From Fluviicola sp. (GTDB lineage: Bacteria > Bacteroidota > Bacteroidia > Flavobacteriales_D > Crocinitomicaceae): a DNA stretch of 64,000 nt. Where the stretch lies: contig NVXV01000014.1 in the NCBI GenBank assembly GCA_002734085.1, forward strand, positions 39,046 through 103,045, in the 5' to 3' direction. Below are positions 38,358-47,037 of this stretch, in pieces. The notes under the pieces were generated by a model. The model was not told the origin of the DNA and made no database searches. It saw only the letters and a list, made by a program, of their open reading frames with translations. How positions within the stretch are numbered: position 1 is the first letter of the stretch; each line of letters begins with the position of its first letter. Made by a program: the position numbers and the translations under genes.

Positions 38358-39782
38358 ATGGAAATTTTTATCGTTTTTGTTTTCATCTTAGGTTACCTAG
38401 CTATTACATTAGAACACAGTATCAAAATTGATAAACTGGTTCCCTCACTATTAATGATGGCTTTAGCCTGGGCCGGGATTGCATTCGGGTTGGATGGCTT
38501 TGAACAATGGTTTGATAGTCATAATAGTGATTTAATGTCACTTGAAACTTTTGAAGGTGTCAAGTACTTAGCCAGTGGTGAAATGACAGAAGCTTACCAA
38601 GAGTTTCATGATCACAGACTCCACTTGATGGAAGGGACTCTTCTTCATCACTTTGGTAAAACTTGTGAAATTTTAATTTTCCTTATTGGAGCAATGACTA
38701 TCGTTGAGATTATTGACCATTTTCATGGATTTTCAACAATTAAGAACTTCATTCGAACAAATAAAAAACGTACACTGTTGTGGATTATCGCAATTCTTGC
38801 ATTTATTCTTTCTGCAATAATAGATAACCTTACAGCAACGATTGTTTTAATCACCATCTTAAGAAAAATATTGAGTGAGAAGAAAGATCGTATTTGGTTT
38901 GCTGGTATAATAATTATTGCCGCTAATGCAGGTGGAGCATGGTCTCCAATAGGTGATGTGACAACAACAATGTTATGGATGGGCGATAAAGTTTCAGCAA
39001 TGAAGCTCTTTGAATACTTAATATTACCTTCACTTGTTTGTATGTTGGTTCCAACCTTTATCGCTAGCTTCATGAAGCCTTTCAAAGGGAATTTTGATTT
39101 ACCTGAGGATGAAGGTGATATTAATACACGTGCTTCACTTATGCTTTATTTGGGGTTAGGAATGATTATTTTTGTTCCTATTTTTAAGACAGTTACTCAC
39201 TTGCCTCCATATGTAGGAATGATGCTTTCATTAAGTATTGTTGCACTTTTTGCTGAAACGATTAGTGTTCGCCAATTTAAAATGTCTTTTGTTGGAGTAG
39301 TAAATAAAGATACAACAAAGAAGTATGTTTCGCCAGAACCAAAAGGCCATCATGAGAGTCCTACTTTTAGAGCACTTACAAAAATTGAGATGCCATCAAT
39401 ATTGTTTTTCTTAGGGATATTAATGACCGTAGCTGCACTTGAATCCTTAGGTTTGGTATTTGAATTTGGAGAATCAGTTCAAAAAAGTATGCATGATGAT
39501 ATATTTGTTATGTTGTTAGGTGCTGGTTCAGCAGTTATAGATAATGTTCCACTTGTAGCGGCAAGTATGGGAATGTTTAATGCCGAGATAGATAATCATA
39601 TTTGGCATTTCATAGCTTATGCCGCTGGAACAGGAGGTTCTATGTTGATTATTGGATCAGCAGCAGGTGTAGTAGCAATGGGGATGGAGAAGATTTCTTT
39701 CTTTTGGTATTTAAAAAACATTACTTGGTTAGCACTCGTAGGATATCTTGCTGGAGCAGCCGTGTATTTGTTGGTTGCTTAA
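38358..39782 (+). CDS. nhaD: NhaD-type Na+/H+ antiporter
   Basis: This 474-residue inner-membrane protein has about 11-12 hydrophobic helices and the conserved segments FLIGAMTIVEIIDHFHGF, SAIIDNLTATIVLITIL, IIAANAGGAWSPIGDVTTTM, SAVIDNVPLVAA and TGGSMLIIGSAAGVVAMGME, which are typical of the NhaD group. NhaD exports Na+ or Li+ in exchange for protons, which fits a saline habitat. It lies between the amino-acid dehydrogenase and the exbB gene. Confidence 0.92.
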   Translation: MEIFIVFVFILGYLAITLEHSIKIDKLVPSLLMMALAWAGIAFGLDGFEQWFDSHNSDLMSLETFEGVKYLASGEMTEAYQEFHDHRLHLMEGTLLHHFGKTCEILIFLIGAMTIVEIIDHFHGFSTIKNFIRTNKKRTLLWIIAILAFILSAIIDNLTATIVLITILRKILSEKKDRIWFAGIIIIAANAGGAWSPIGDVTTTMLWMGDKVSAMKLFEYLILPSLVCMLVPTFIASFMKPFKGNFDLPEDEGDINTRASLMLYLGLGMIIFVPIFKTVTHLPPYVGMMLSLSIVALFAETISVRQFKMSFVGVVNKDTTKKYVSPEPKGHHESPTFRALTKIEMPSILFFLGILMTVAALESLGLVFEFGESVQKSMHDDIFVMLLGAGSAVIDNVPLVAASMGMFNAEIDNHIWHFIAYAAGTGGSMLIIGSAAGVVAMGMEKISFFWYLKNITWLALVGYLAGAAVYLLVA

Positions 39783-39823
39783 TTTAGATGTAACAAAAAC
39801 TAATTTAATTCGTTAATTGAGAT

Positions 39824-40528
39824 ATGAAAGGTTCATTTTTTTTACAAGCCGTTCCAGATACATTAGGAACTGGAGCAGAGGAAAACTTTAAAGAAGTTGC
39901 AATTTGGCAAGCTGTGTCAGACGCTGGAAGTGATATAATGGGATTCATTATTCTTTTGGCTCTGGGTATTATGTCATTGTACGTGATTTATGTTTTTGTT
40001 GAGCGATTATTAGCTTTACAACGTTCTTCAAAGAAGGATCCTGGATTTTTATCTCAGATTAAAGATCTTTTAAGTGATGGCAAAGTGGAAGATGCTAGAA
40101 ATTTATGTATTAGAACAGATTCTCCTTCTGCGAGGATGCTTGAGAAAGGAATTGACCGCTTAGGAAAACCCGTGGATGTTGTTGCGTCTGCGATTGATAA
40201 TACTGGGAAACTAGAAATATCAAGACTTGAACAGCGTTTAAGCTTTTTAGCCACAGCAGCAGGCGCAGCTCCGATGATAGGGTTCTTAGGAACAACAATC
40301 GGAATGGTTAAGACGTTTAATGCAATGAAAAATCTTGACTCATTGGATTTAGGAACAATCGCTCCAGGTATTATGACAGCTATGATTACAACAGTAGCAG
40401 GTTTGATTGTTGGTATTATTGCTTATATGGGGTACAATTATTTAGTATCTAAGATCTCCAAGGTGGTTTATAGAATGGAGAATGACGCAATGGAGTTCAT
40501 GGATATTTTGCATAAACCAAGTAAATAG
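39824..40528 (+). CDS. exbB: MotA/TolQ/ExbB proton channel protein
   Basis: The 234-residue protein has one N-terminal helix (about 38-58), a long cytoplasmic segment, and two C-terminal helices (about 145-170 and 185-205) containing the family motif ATAAGAAPMIGFLGTTIGMV and APGIMTAMITTVAGLIVGI. It forms the proton channel with ExbD and energises a TonB protein. The exbD and tonB-like genes follow at 8 and 12 bp, so the three form an operon. Confidence 0.92.
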   Translation: MKGSFFLQAVPDTLGTGAEENFKEVAIWQAVSDAGSDIMGFIILLALGIMSLYVIYVFVERLLALQRSSKKDPGFLSQIKDLLSDGKVEDARNLCIRTDSPSARMLEKGIDRLGKPVDVVASAIDNTGKLEISRLEQRLSFLATAAGAAPMIGFLGTTIGMVKTFNAMKNLDSLDLGTIAPGIMTAMITTVAGLIVGIIAYMGYNYLVSKISKVVYRMENDAMEFMDILHKPSK

Positions 40529-40536
40529 TAAGAAAA

Positions 40537-40971
40537 ATGGCATTTGATTCACGAAATAAAGTAAAAGTAGAAGGTGGTATGGCTTCCATGACCGACCTTG
40601 TGTTTCTATTGCTCGTATTTTTTATTATTATGAGTACGATGGCAGAGAAAAATACACCTGTCGAATTACCTCAACCGTCTGAAACACTTGACTCCTCTAT
40701 GGAGAACACAACTACAACAGTTGTAATAACAGAAGAAGATATGTATCAAATCATGCTAAGTGAGTCGAGTAAATCAAATAATCCTTTTGGGGTTAAAACA
40801 GAAGGAGCTGCTTATGAGCAGATGAGAGAGTTTTTAATAGCTGAAGTGGAGAGAACACCTGAAAAGAAAGTGAAAATTGCTGGTGCAAGAAAAGCGAGTT
40901 ATGAAGCTGTTTTTCAAGTTTTAGCATTATCTAAAGCTAGAGGCTGGAAGCCTGTATTGGCGTATGATTAA
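40537..40971 (+). CDS. exbD: ExbD/TolR biopolymer transport protein
   Basis: The 144-residue protein has a short cytoplasmic start, a single transmembrane helix with the proton-carrying aspartate (SMTDLVFLLLVFFII, Asp20), and a periplasmic domain (VRIAGARKASYEAVFQVL-like ending). Unlike many Bacteroidota loci, only one exbD is present here. It couples the proton flow through ExbB to TonB. Confidence 0.9.
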   Translation: MAFDSRNKVKVEGGMASMTDLVFLLLVFFIIMSTMAEKNTPVELPQPSETLDSSMENTTTTVVITEEDMYQIMLSESSKSNNPFGVKTEGAAYEQMREFLIAEVERTPEKKVKIAGARKASYEAVFQVLALSKARGWKPVLAYD

Positions 40972-40983
40972 AAAAGAACAAGT

Positions 40984-41697
40984 ATGGCTAGAGTACCCGT
41001 TGTACAAAAAGAGGATAATCGTAAAGGTATAATTGCATCATTATTATACTTAGGGATTGCCTTGTTTCTTTTATTTTTCATCACATATTCTGAACCAGAT
41101 CCGCCAAAAGTTACTATTCCAATTCCAATCACAATGGCTGATAGCGGAATTGAAGATTTTGAAATAAGTAATGCAGGAGGAGGTTCTCCAAGCGAGAGCG
41201 AGACTGTAACGCCAGACCCTCAACCCAATCCAGAAGAACAACCGACTCAAGAAGAATCTCCTATTACTGTTCCAGACGGAACTGGCGATAACGACTCACA
41301 AACATCTAGTGAAGCGGAAACTGAATCAAATCCATTTTCAGGAAATGGTAATGGAGGCGAAGGAAATGGTAATGATACAGGATTCGGTGATGATGATGGT
41401 CCTGGTACAGGTCCAGGAGATGGAGGTGAAGGTAGTGGTGGTCCGGTTCGGATCAATGATTTAAAATCTAATCCTAAAACACCAAATGACCAGAGATGTA
41501 AAATAGCTTTAAAACTTACAGTTGACTCTAGGGGCGCTGTTGTTGCTGCTTCTGTTGTTAGAGCGAATACCTCAACTACGAACCAGAGATTGATTGATGA
41601 GGTAATAAAGTTGGTTAAAAAAGAGGTGAAGTATAAAGAGAACCCTGGAGCTAGAAACAGAACAGCCTTCTATACGGTTAGTGTATCTCCTAGTTAA
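40984..41697 (+). CDS. TonB-like energy transducer protein
   Basis: The 237-residue protein has an N-terminal anchor (about 16-34, ASLLYLGIALFLLFFITYS), a Pro/Glu/Gly/Asn-rich periplasmic linker of about 110 residues and a C-terminal domain (KIALKLTVDSRGAVVAA to TAFYTVSVSPS) resembling TonB C-terminal domains. Placement after exbBD supports transfer of energy to outer-membrane receptors. The C-terminal domain is divergent, so TolA-like function is a possible alternative. Confidence 0.8.
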   Translation: MARVPVVQKEDNRKGIIASLLYLGIALFLLFFITYSEPDPPKVTIPIPITMADSGIEDFEISNAGGGSPSESETVTPDPQPNPEEQPTQEESPITVPDGTGDNDSQTSSEAETESNPFSGNGNGGEGNGNDTGFGDDDGPGTGPGDGGEGSGGPVRINDLKSNPKTPNDQRCKIALKLTVDSRGAVVAASVVRANTSTTNQRLIDEVIKLVKKEVKYKENPGARNRTAFYTVSVSPS

Positions 41698-41715
41698 ACT
41701 CCTCTTTTCTGAATT

Positions 41716-42918
41716 ATGAAAAACAGCTCATATGGAGAACTAATAAACTGGTTATTTCATCAGTTCCCAGCATTTCAGAAAATTGGTTCAACTGCCTATA
41801 AGCCAACCCTTGAAAACACGCTGAAATTAATAGACTCCTTTGATATTAGTCTTGATGATTTAAAGTTTATCCATGTGGCTGGAACGAATGGAAAAGGGAC
41901 AACATGTTCTATATTGTCAAGCGTTTTACAAGAATCAAAATATAAAACAGGTTTATTTACATCACCCCACATTCACGATTTTCGCGAGCGAATAAAAGTA
42001 AACGGGGAAATGATAGAAAAAATCAAAGTAGAAGCTTTTATAAAACAGGTGAAATCCATTGACTGGGACATTAAACCTTCTTTTTTTGAAATTACATGGG
42101 TGCTTGCTCTAAAACATTTTGTTGAATCCAAATGTGAAATAGTTGTAGTTGAAACGGGTTTAGGAGGTCGTTTGGATGCTACTAATGTTATCACTCCAAT
42201 TGTCTCAGTCATCACTAATATCGGATTAGACCACACTAGTATTCTAGGGAATACTAAGCCAGAAATAGCAAGGGAAAAAGCAGGAATAATTAAACCAAAT
42301 ATCCCTGTTTTCATTGGGGAGAAGAATGTTGAAACAGCGCCAGTATTCAAAGAAGTTTCTCAAAAGCTCGATGCAGAAATGATTTTTATTAATAATCAAG
42401 AATTTTCTGTCTTTGAGCAAAATAAGCAACTTGCTTTTTCTGTTTTGAAATATTTAGCAGGACAGGGCTGGTCTATTTCAGATAAGAACTTTACCAATGG
42501 TATTAAGAATCTCTATAAAAACACTGGACTAAAAGGAAGATTGCAAATTATTTCTGATAATCCATTAATCATAGCGGATGCCGCGCATAATAAAGAAGGT
42601 ATTTCAGCACTTATTAATTTTATAAAACAAAGTTATCCAGACAAATCAGTCCACGCTATTTATGGAGCTTCAAATGATAAGAGTCTGGAAGAGATCGTTC
42701 CTATCTTCCCCGTATACTGGAATTATTATTTTACCAGCTTTAAAAATGTCAGGAGTTTTACACAGCTAGAATTAATTAAAAAGACAGCTCTTTTATCAGC
42801 AGACAAAGAATATTTTAATTCTTCAGAAAAGGCAATAGTAAAAGCTCAATCATCTCTTGATAAGAACAGTATGGTTCTTGTTTTTGGAAGTTTTTTTCTT
42901 TTAGAAGAAATTATTTAA
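41716..42918 (+). CDS. folC: Folylpolyglutamate synthase / dihydrofolate synthase (FolC)
   Basis: FolC adds glutamate to dihydropteroate and folates with ATP. The 400-residue protein has the P-loop VAGTNGKGTTCSILSSVLQ (56-62 core), TGLFTSPHIHDFRERIKVNG, VVVETGLGGRLDATNVI, TNIGLDHTSILGNT, KAGIIKPN and a C-terminal IIADAAHNKEGISALI. All active-site blocks are present. It is the last core gene before the tRNA and accessory DNA. Confidence 0.95.
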   Translation: MKNSSYGELINWLFHQFPAFQKIGSTAYKPTLENTLKLIDSFDISLDDLKFIHVAGTNGKGTTCSILSSVLQESKYKTGLFTSPHIHDFRERIKVNGEMIEKIKVEAFIKQVKSIDWDIKPSFFEITWVLALKHFVESKCEIVVVETGLGGRLDATNVITPIVSVITNIGLDHTSILGNTKPEIAREKAGIIKPNIPVFIGEKNVETAPVFKEVSQKLDAEMIFINNQEFSVFEQNKQLAFSVLKYLAGQGWSISDKNFTNGIKNLYKNTGLKGRLQIISDNPLIIADAAHNKEGISALINFIKQSYPDKSVHAIYGASNDKSLEEIVPIFPVYWNYYFTSFKNVRSFTQLELIKKTALLSADKEYFNSSEKAIVKAQSSLDKNSMVLVFGSFFLLEEII

Positions 42919-42936
42919 TTTATTTTTTAAAAATAC

Positions 42937-42966
42937 TTGCAGATTTAAAAATACCACTTATATTTG
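42937..42966 (+). promoter_or_regulatory. Consensus promoter of the tRNA-Val unit
   Basis: TTG (42937-42939), 19 nt, TATATTTG (42959-42966), matching the Bacteroidota consensus in both elements and spacing. It precedes the degenerate tRNA copy and the intact tRNA. Confidence 0.8.
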
Positions 42967-43042
42967 CACCCGCAGAACGTACAACGGTGCTGATAAATCT
43001 GTAAAATTTAGCTCAATGTTTTTTAGTAAACAGAGTTTAAAT

Positions 43043-43118
43043 GGGCTCTTAGCTCAGTTGGTTCAGAACATCCCGACCTCAAGTCGGGAGGGTCACTGGT
43101 CGACTAGCAAGTCCGCAA
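43043..43118 (+). pseudogene. Degenerate partial copy of tRNA-Val
   Basis: The first 25 bases of the mature tRNA (from GGGCTCTTAGCTCAG) are identical to those of the intact tRNA 86 bp downstream, and GGGTCACTGG recurs at the T-arm, but the anticodon arm is replaced by a 7-bp hairpin TCCCGAC-CTCAA-GTCGGGA, the T-loop is scrambled (TCGACTAGC in place of TTCGAATCC) and the 3' acceptor strand is missing. It cannot fold as a functional tRNA. Confidence 0.75.
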
Positions 43119-43128
43119 GTTAAAGTAT

Positions 43129-43203
43129 GGGCTCTTAGCTCAGTTGGTTCAGAGCACCTGCCTTACAAGCAGGGGGTCACTGGTTCGAATCCAGTAGGGC
43201 CCA
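43129..43203 (+). tRNA. tRNA-Val (anticodon UAC)
   Basis: A full cloverleaf can be drawn: acceptor GGGCTCT with AGGGCCC, D-arm TAGCTCAGTTGGTTCAGAGC, anticodon stem CCTGC/GCAGG with loop CTTACAA (anticodon TAC), T-arm ACTGG-TTCGAAT-CCAGT, and discriminator A. CCA is not encoded. It decodes GUA (and other GUN by wobble). Accessory DNA begins immediately after it, as is common at tRNA integration sites. Confidence 0.95.
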
Positions 43204-43217
43204 CCCAGTAATAACAA

Positions 43218-43249
43218 GGGTTTCAGAGATTTTCTGAAACCCTTTTTTT
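43218..43249 (+). terminator. Terminator of the tRNA-Val transcript
   Basis: GGGTTTCAGA (43218-43227) and TCTGAAACCC (43233-43242) form a perfect 10-bp stem with a 5-nt loop, followed by seven T residues. Confidence 0.92.
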
Positions 43250-43589
43250 GTTTGTTGCGTGCTTTTTGCGTGTTTTTTTTATAAACTAAACAAGTACTTC
43301 CTAATAGCTATAATTCTTGTTGAAAACTTTTTAGTCTTTATCCTACCACTTCCAGAATAATTCGATTTGACGAATGATCTCTGAGATATTCTAAGAAACT
43401 TATACAACTGCAATTAGATTCTTGACACTCCAAAAAAAAAGTATTTATCCTGTAATTAGGAGGGAAGTACAACCCCATAATGGACGTGTTTTTTGGCTAA
43501 GCACAATAGCAATCACCTAATAAACACTAAAATTCCGAATTTTTAATGACGTTGACAAATTATTAATTAATTTAGCCAAATAGAATATT
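43250..43589. other. Gene-free stretch between the tRNA and the dnd operon
   Basis: About 340 bp without a convincing gene. It starts with a short direct repeat (TTGCGTGC-TTTTTGCGTG) and is otherwise AT-rich. A minus-strand frame of about 40 codons ending near 43285 is open but has no recognisable content. The last 40 bp before dndC include TTGACA and several AT blocks (TAATTTAG, TAGAATATT) that may form the dnd promoter, but no arrangement fits the consensus well. Confidence 0.5.
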
Positions 43590-44918
43590 ATGGCAAAACT
43601 TATACAAAACCTAATAGACGAAATAATTGACCAATATGTTTATGCGGATGAAACAAATCGCCCTTGGATTATTGGTTTTAGCGGTGGAAAAGATTCGACT
43701 GTGATGCTCCAACTTGTTTGGAAAGCAATATCTCAAATCAAAGAATTAACAGGCATTGTCAAAAGAGATATTTATGTTGTTTGCAATGACACAATGGTTG
43801 AAAATCCAGTCATTACTGAATACGTTTATCGTGTATTGGATAAAATTGAACAATCTGCTGTTGAACAAGATATACCAATAAGAGTTATCAAAACTATACC
43901 TAGATTGGAGGATTCGTTTTGGGTTAACTTGATCGGGCGTGGATATCCAGCACCAAACAATGCATTTAGATGGTGTACGGAACGTTTAAAAATTAAACCG
44001 ACTTCACGCTTTTTGATAGAACAAGTCAGTGAGTTTGGGGAAGCTGTAATCCTAATTGGTACAAGAAAGTCAGAAAGTGCACAGCGTGCAAAATCTATGA
44101 AAAAACATGCTATTAAAGGAAAACGTTTAACCAAGCATCCTACACAATCTAACACTTATATGTACGCACCTATTCGTAGCTTGAGTTTGGAAGAAGTTTG
44201 GTATATTATTAATACTATGAAGTCGCCATGGGGGGCTGATAATGCTGAATTATTTCAAATATATTCAGATGCTAGTGCAGATGACTATGAGTGTCCTACT
44301 GTTGTAACTAATAAAGATCACAAATCATGTGGACAAAGTCGATTTGGGTGTTGGGTTTGTACGGTTGTTAAAGAAGATAAGTCTATGTCGGCATTAATTG
44401 ATAATGGATTAAAATGGCTTACACCATTATTGAAATACAGAAATCGATTAGCTTCAGAAAGAAATTTAATCGAACACCGAATGCCAGAACGTAGAAACGG
44501 AACTGCTGCAGTTAATGGAATGGGTCCATATTATCCATGGTATAGAGCCAAACTTCTTCAAAGACTTCTTGAAACTCAAAAAGAAGTTCAAAAAGAAAAA
44601 CCGCACGTTGAACTGATTACTAATCAAGAACTAGTTGCGATTCAAACGATATGGTATAGAGATTTAATTTTTAACCAAAAAGTTTCAGACCTATATCAAA
44701 AAGCTTATAAACTCAATTTGGATATGAAAGACCAAAACGAAAAACACGAAAAAGAATTAGAATTACTTAAAAAATCTTGCCAAGATAATCCGACAGATTT
44801 CGACTTGATTCAAGAATTGCTAACTCTTCAAAAAAACAAATCCCTTTTAAACAGAAAAAGAGGTTTAAAAGAAGATATTGAAAACCGAATTGAAAAGTAT
44901 TTAAAGGAGGAGAAATAA
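43590..44918 (+). CDS. dndC: DndC: phosphorothioation sulfurtransferase (PAPS reductase-like)
   Basis: DndC activates the DNA backbone with ATP and takes part in replacing a non-bridging oxygen with sulfur. The 442-residue protein has the PP-loop FSGGKDSTVMLQL (31-36), ILIGTRKSESAQRA, and a cysteine cluster Cys235, Cys247, Cys254, Cys257 (C-x11-C-x6-C-x2-C) suited to a 4Fe-4S cluster, plus RWCTERLKIKP. The C-terminus (345-442) is a charged coiled coil. It opens an operon of five tightly packed genes; dndD starts 1 bp after its stop. No dndA cysteine desulfurase is nearby, so a host IscS-type enzyme presumably provides the sulfur. Confidence 0.92.
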   Translation: MAKLIQNLIDEIIDQYVYADETNRPWIIGFSGGKDSTVMLQLVWKAISQIKELTGIVKRDIYVVCNDTMVENPVITEYVYRVLDKIEQSAVEQDIPIRVIKTIPRLEDSFWVNLIGRGYPAPNNAFRWCTERLKIKPTSRFLIEQVSEFGEAVILIGTRKSESAQRAKSMKKHAIKGKRLTKHPTQSNTYMYAPIRSLSLEEVWYIINTMKSPWGADNAELFQIYSDASADDYECPTVVTNKDHKSCGQSRFGCWVCTVVKEDKSMSALIDNGLKWLTPLLKYRNRLASERNLIEHRMPERRNGTAAVNGMGPYYPWYRAKLLQRLLETQKEVQKEKPHVELITNQELVAIQTIWYRDLIFNQKVSDLYQKAYKLNLDMKDQNEKHEKELELLKKSCQDNPTDFDLIQELLTLQKNKSLLNRKRGLKEDIENRIEKYLKEEK

Positions 44919-44919
44919 G

Positions 44920-47037
44920 ATGTACATAAAGGAAATTGAGTTAAATAACTTTAGGATATATAAAGGAGTTAACAAAATTAATTTATCACCCGAAAAAGAC
45001 AAAAATGTAATCGTTGTTAGTGGTAAGAATGGTTTTGGAAAAACTACTTTTTTAATGTCTTTAGTTTGGTGTCTATATGGTAAAAACATGCAAAATGTTG
45101 ACGAGCTTTACCAGAAAGAAATTGGAGATAAAGGAGGGTATGGAAAATATATTGGTAACAGTTTAAACAGATTAGCAAAATCAGAAGGTGATACTAAATT
45201 TTCTGTATCAGTAACTTTTCGTGATGTAAAAATCCCTGAAATAACTTGCAATGAAATAAAAATTACAAGAACTTACGATATTGTAACGAGTGCAAGTGAT
45301 AAAGTTGAAGTACTTGTTGACGGTTTTCAAAATGAGTTGATTCAAGATTTGACGACAGATGGGAAACAAGATGGTGAAGAAATATTTATTCGTGATTTCA
45401 TATTACCAATTGAAATAGCAAAGTTCTTTTTTTTTGATGCAGAAAAAATTGTTTCTCTTGCAGAAATTAATTCTCCTGAACAAAGACGGCTTCTGAGTAA
45501 AGCTTATACTGAGGTTCTCGGAATTAAAAAATACGAAGACTTAAAAGATCAACTTGAATCCATACAAGACGAATACAGAAAAAAGTCGGCAAAACCACAT
45601 GAAAAATCTGAGCTAAGTCAAATCATTGCTGATATTTCTAAAACTCAAATTGATATTGAAGAAATTGAAAAATCAATTCAAAAAATCAATGATGAAAAAT
45701 TAGAAAAAGTAAATGCTTCGAATGACATTCAACGTAAATTGATTCAAGAGGGTAATCAAATGACTCTTGAACAATTGAACAAGTTGAAAGAAGAAGAAGC
45801 CGTACTAAATACAAAACTTACACAACTTCAGGATGATTTAAAAGAACTTTTTGATTTAATTCCATTTGGATTAGCAGGAGAAATTTTGATGAATGTTTCA
45901 ACTCAGTTAATAAACGAAAAAAATTATAGAACAAATAAATTTATTCAAGAAGATGTTGGTGAGAAGACTAACAAAATTCTTGATGATATTGAACAAGAGA
46001 AAAAAACATTTCCAACAGTTGTACCCACCGAAATTAGAAACTTTTATGAAAGTCAGATCAGCAAATTAGTAAAAAAATATTTCTTTGCTGATACGCCAGA
46101 ATTGCCTTCAAACTTTGAAGCATTACACGATTTTTCAGATGCTGAAAGCAATGAATTAAATGGATTAATTAATAATTTAAAACATACATTTAAAGAAGTT
46201 TTTACACGTTTGAATGATGAGTATTCTCGTTCTAAAAATCAATTAGATTCTATCAGAAGAAAAATAAGAGATGCAGAAAAAGATGCAGAGGATGAATATA
46301 TTTCAAGTTTGAGAAATGAAAAAGAGCGTTTAGATTTGCGTATAATGTCGATAGAAAAAGATATTTATGATTATAAAGAGAAAACTGGTGGATTGAAAAA
46401 TGACATCAAAACATTAAAGCAACGCCAAGAAGAATTAAGAAAGAAAATTGATGATTCAAGAAAATACAGTACAAAAGAAGAAAAAGCACAAGAAGTAATT
46501 GACAGGTTAAAAGATTTTATTAAATCATTTAAAGAAGAGAAGAAAAAATCACTTGAAGCAAATGTTTTAAGTGAGTTGAATATTTTGATGCATAAAAAAG
46601 GATTTATCAAAAAAGTTAAGGTTGACATCAACCAATCAGGTGACGATGTTGATATTAATTTATTCAATTCTCGGAATGAGAAGATTGACAAAGGTTCTTT
46701 ATCGATGGGAGAAAGACAAATGTATGCTTCTGCTTTGCTAAAAGCATTGGTTGATGAGTCAGATATTGAATTTCCTGTATTCATTGATTCTCCAATGCAG
46801 AAATTTGATAGAGATCATGCTGAGAATGTAATAAATGAATTTTATCCCAATGTTTCTAAGCAAGTTGTATTATTCCCATTGATCCACAAAGAATTAACCG
46901 AAGATGAATTTAAATTATTGAAATCAAAAATCAGTAAGGCATATTTGATACATAATTTTAGTATGGATGCTTCTAAATTTGTTGAATCTGTGCCAGATCA
47001 ATTAATAAAAACTTATAACGAGCTTTATGCAGATTAA
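44920..47037 (+). CDS. dndD: DndD: SMC/Rad50-like ATPase of the phosphorothioation complex
   Basis: The 705-residue protein has an N-terminal ABC-type Walker A (VVSGKNGFGKTTFLMSL, 35-42), FFFDAEKIVSLAEI, long coiled-coil segments (about 200-330 and 420-560), and a C-terminal signature (SMGERQMYASALLKAL) with Walker B (EFPVFIDSPMQKFDRDHAE). This is the DndD layout; the protein is thought to work on DNA with DndC and DndE. Its 3' end overlaps the next gene by 11 bp, implying coupled translation. Confidence 0.92.
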   Translation: MYIKEIELNNFRIYKGVNKINLSPEKDKNVIVVSGKNGFGKTTFLMSLVWCLYGKNMQNVDELYQKEIGDKGGYGKYIGNSLNRLAKSEGDTKFSVSVTFRDVKIPEITCNEIKITRTYDIVTSASDKVEVLVDGFQNELIQDLTTDGKQDGEEIFIRDFILPIEIAKFFFFDAEKIVSLAEINSPEQRRLLSKAYTEVLGIKKYEDLKDQLESIQDEYRKKSAKPHEKSELSQIIADISKTQIDIEEIEKSIQKINDEKLEKVNASNDIQRKLIQEGNQMTLEQLNKLKEEEAVLNTKLTQLQDDLKELFDLIPFGLAGEILMNVSTQLINEKNYRTNKFIQEDVGEKTNKILDDIEQEKKTFPTVVPTEIRNFYESQISKLVKKYFFADTPELPSNFEALHDFSDAESNELNGLINNLKHTFKEVFTRLNDEYSRSKNQLDSIRRKIRDAEKDAEDEYISSLRNEKERLDLRIMSIEKDIYDYKEKTGGLKNDIKTLKQRQEELRKKIDDSRKYSTKEEKAQEVIDRLKDFIKSFKEEKKKSLEANVLSELNILMHKKGFIKKVKVDINQSGDDVDINLFNSRNEKIDKGSLSMGERQMYASALLKALVDESDIEFPVFIDSPMQKFDRDHAENVINEFYPNVSKQVVLFPLIHKELTEDEFKLLKSKISKAYLIHNFSMDASKFVESVPDQLIKTYNELYAD

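Noticed and set aside
43043..43118. The degenerate tRNA copy as a functional tRNA with anticodon UCA (opal suppressor or selenocysteine-like)
   Set aside because: The anticodon loop would lack U33, two extra pairs close the loop to five bases, the T-arm is destroyed and the 3' acceptor strand is absent.
43250..43420. A remnant of an integrase on the minus strand after the tRNA
   Set aside because: An open frame of about 40 codons is present but has no catalytic Arg/His/Tyr pattern and could arise by chance in AT-rich DNA.
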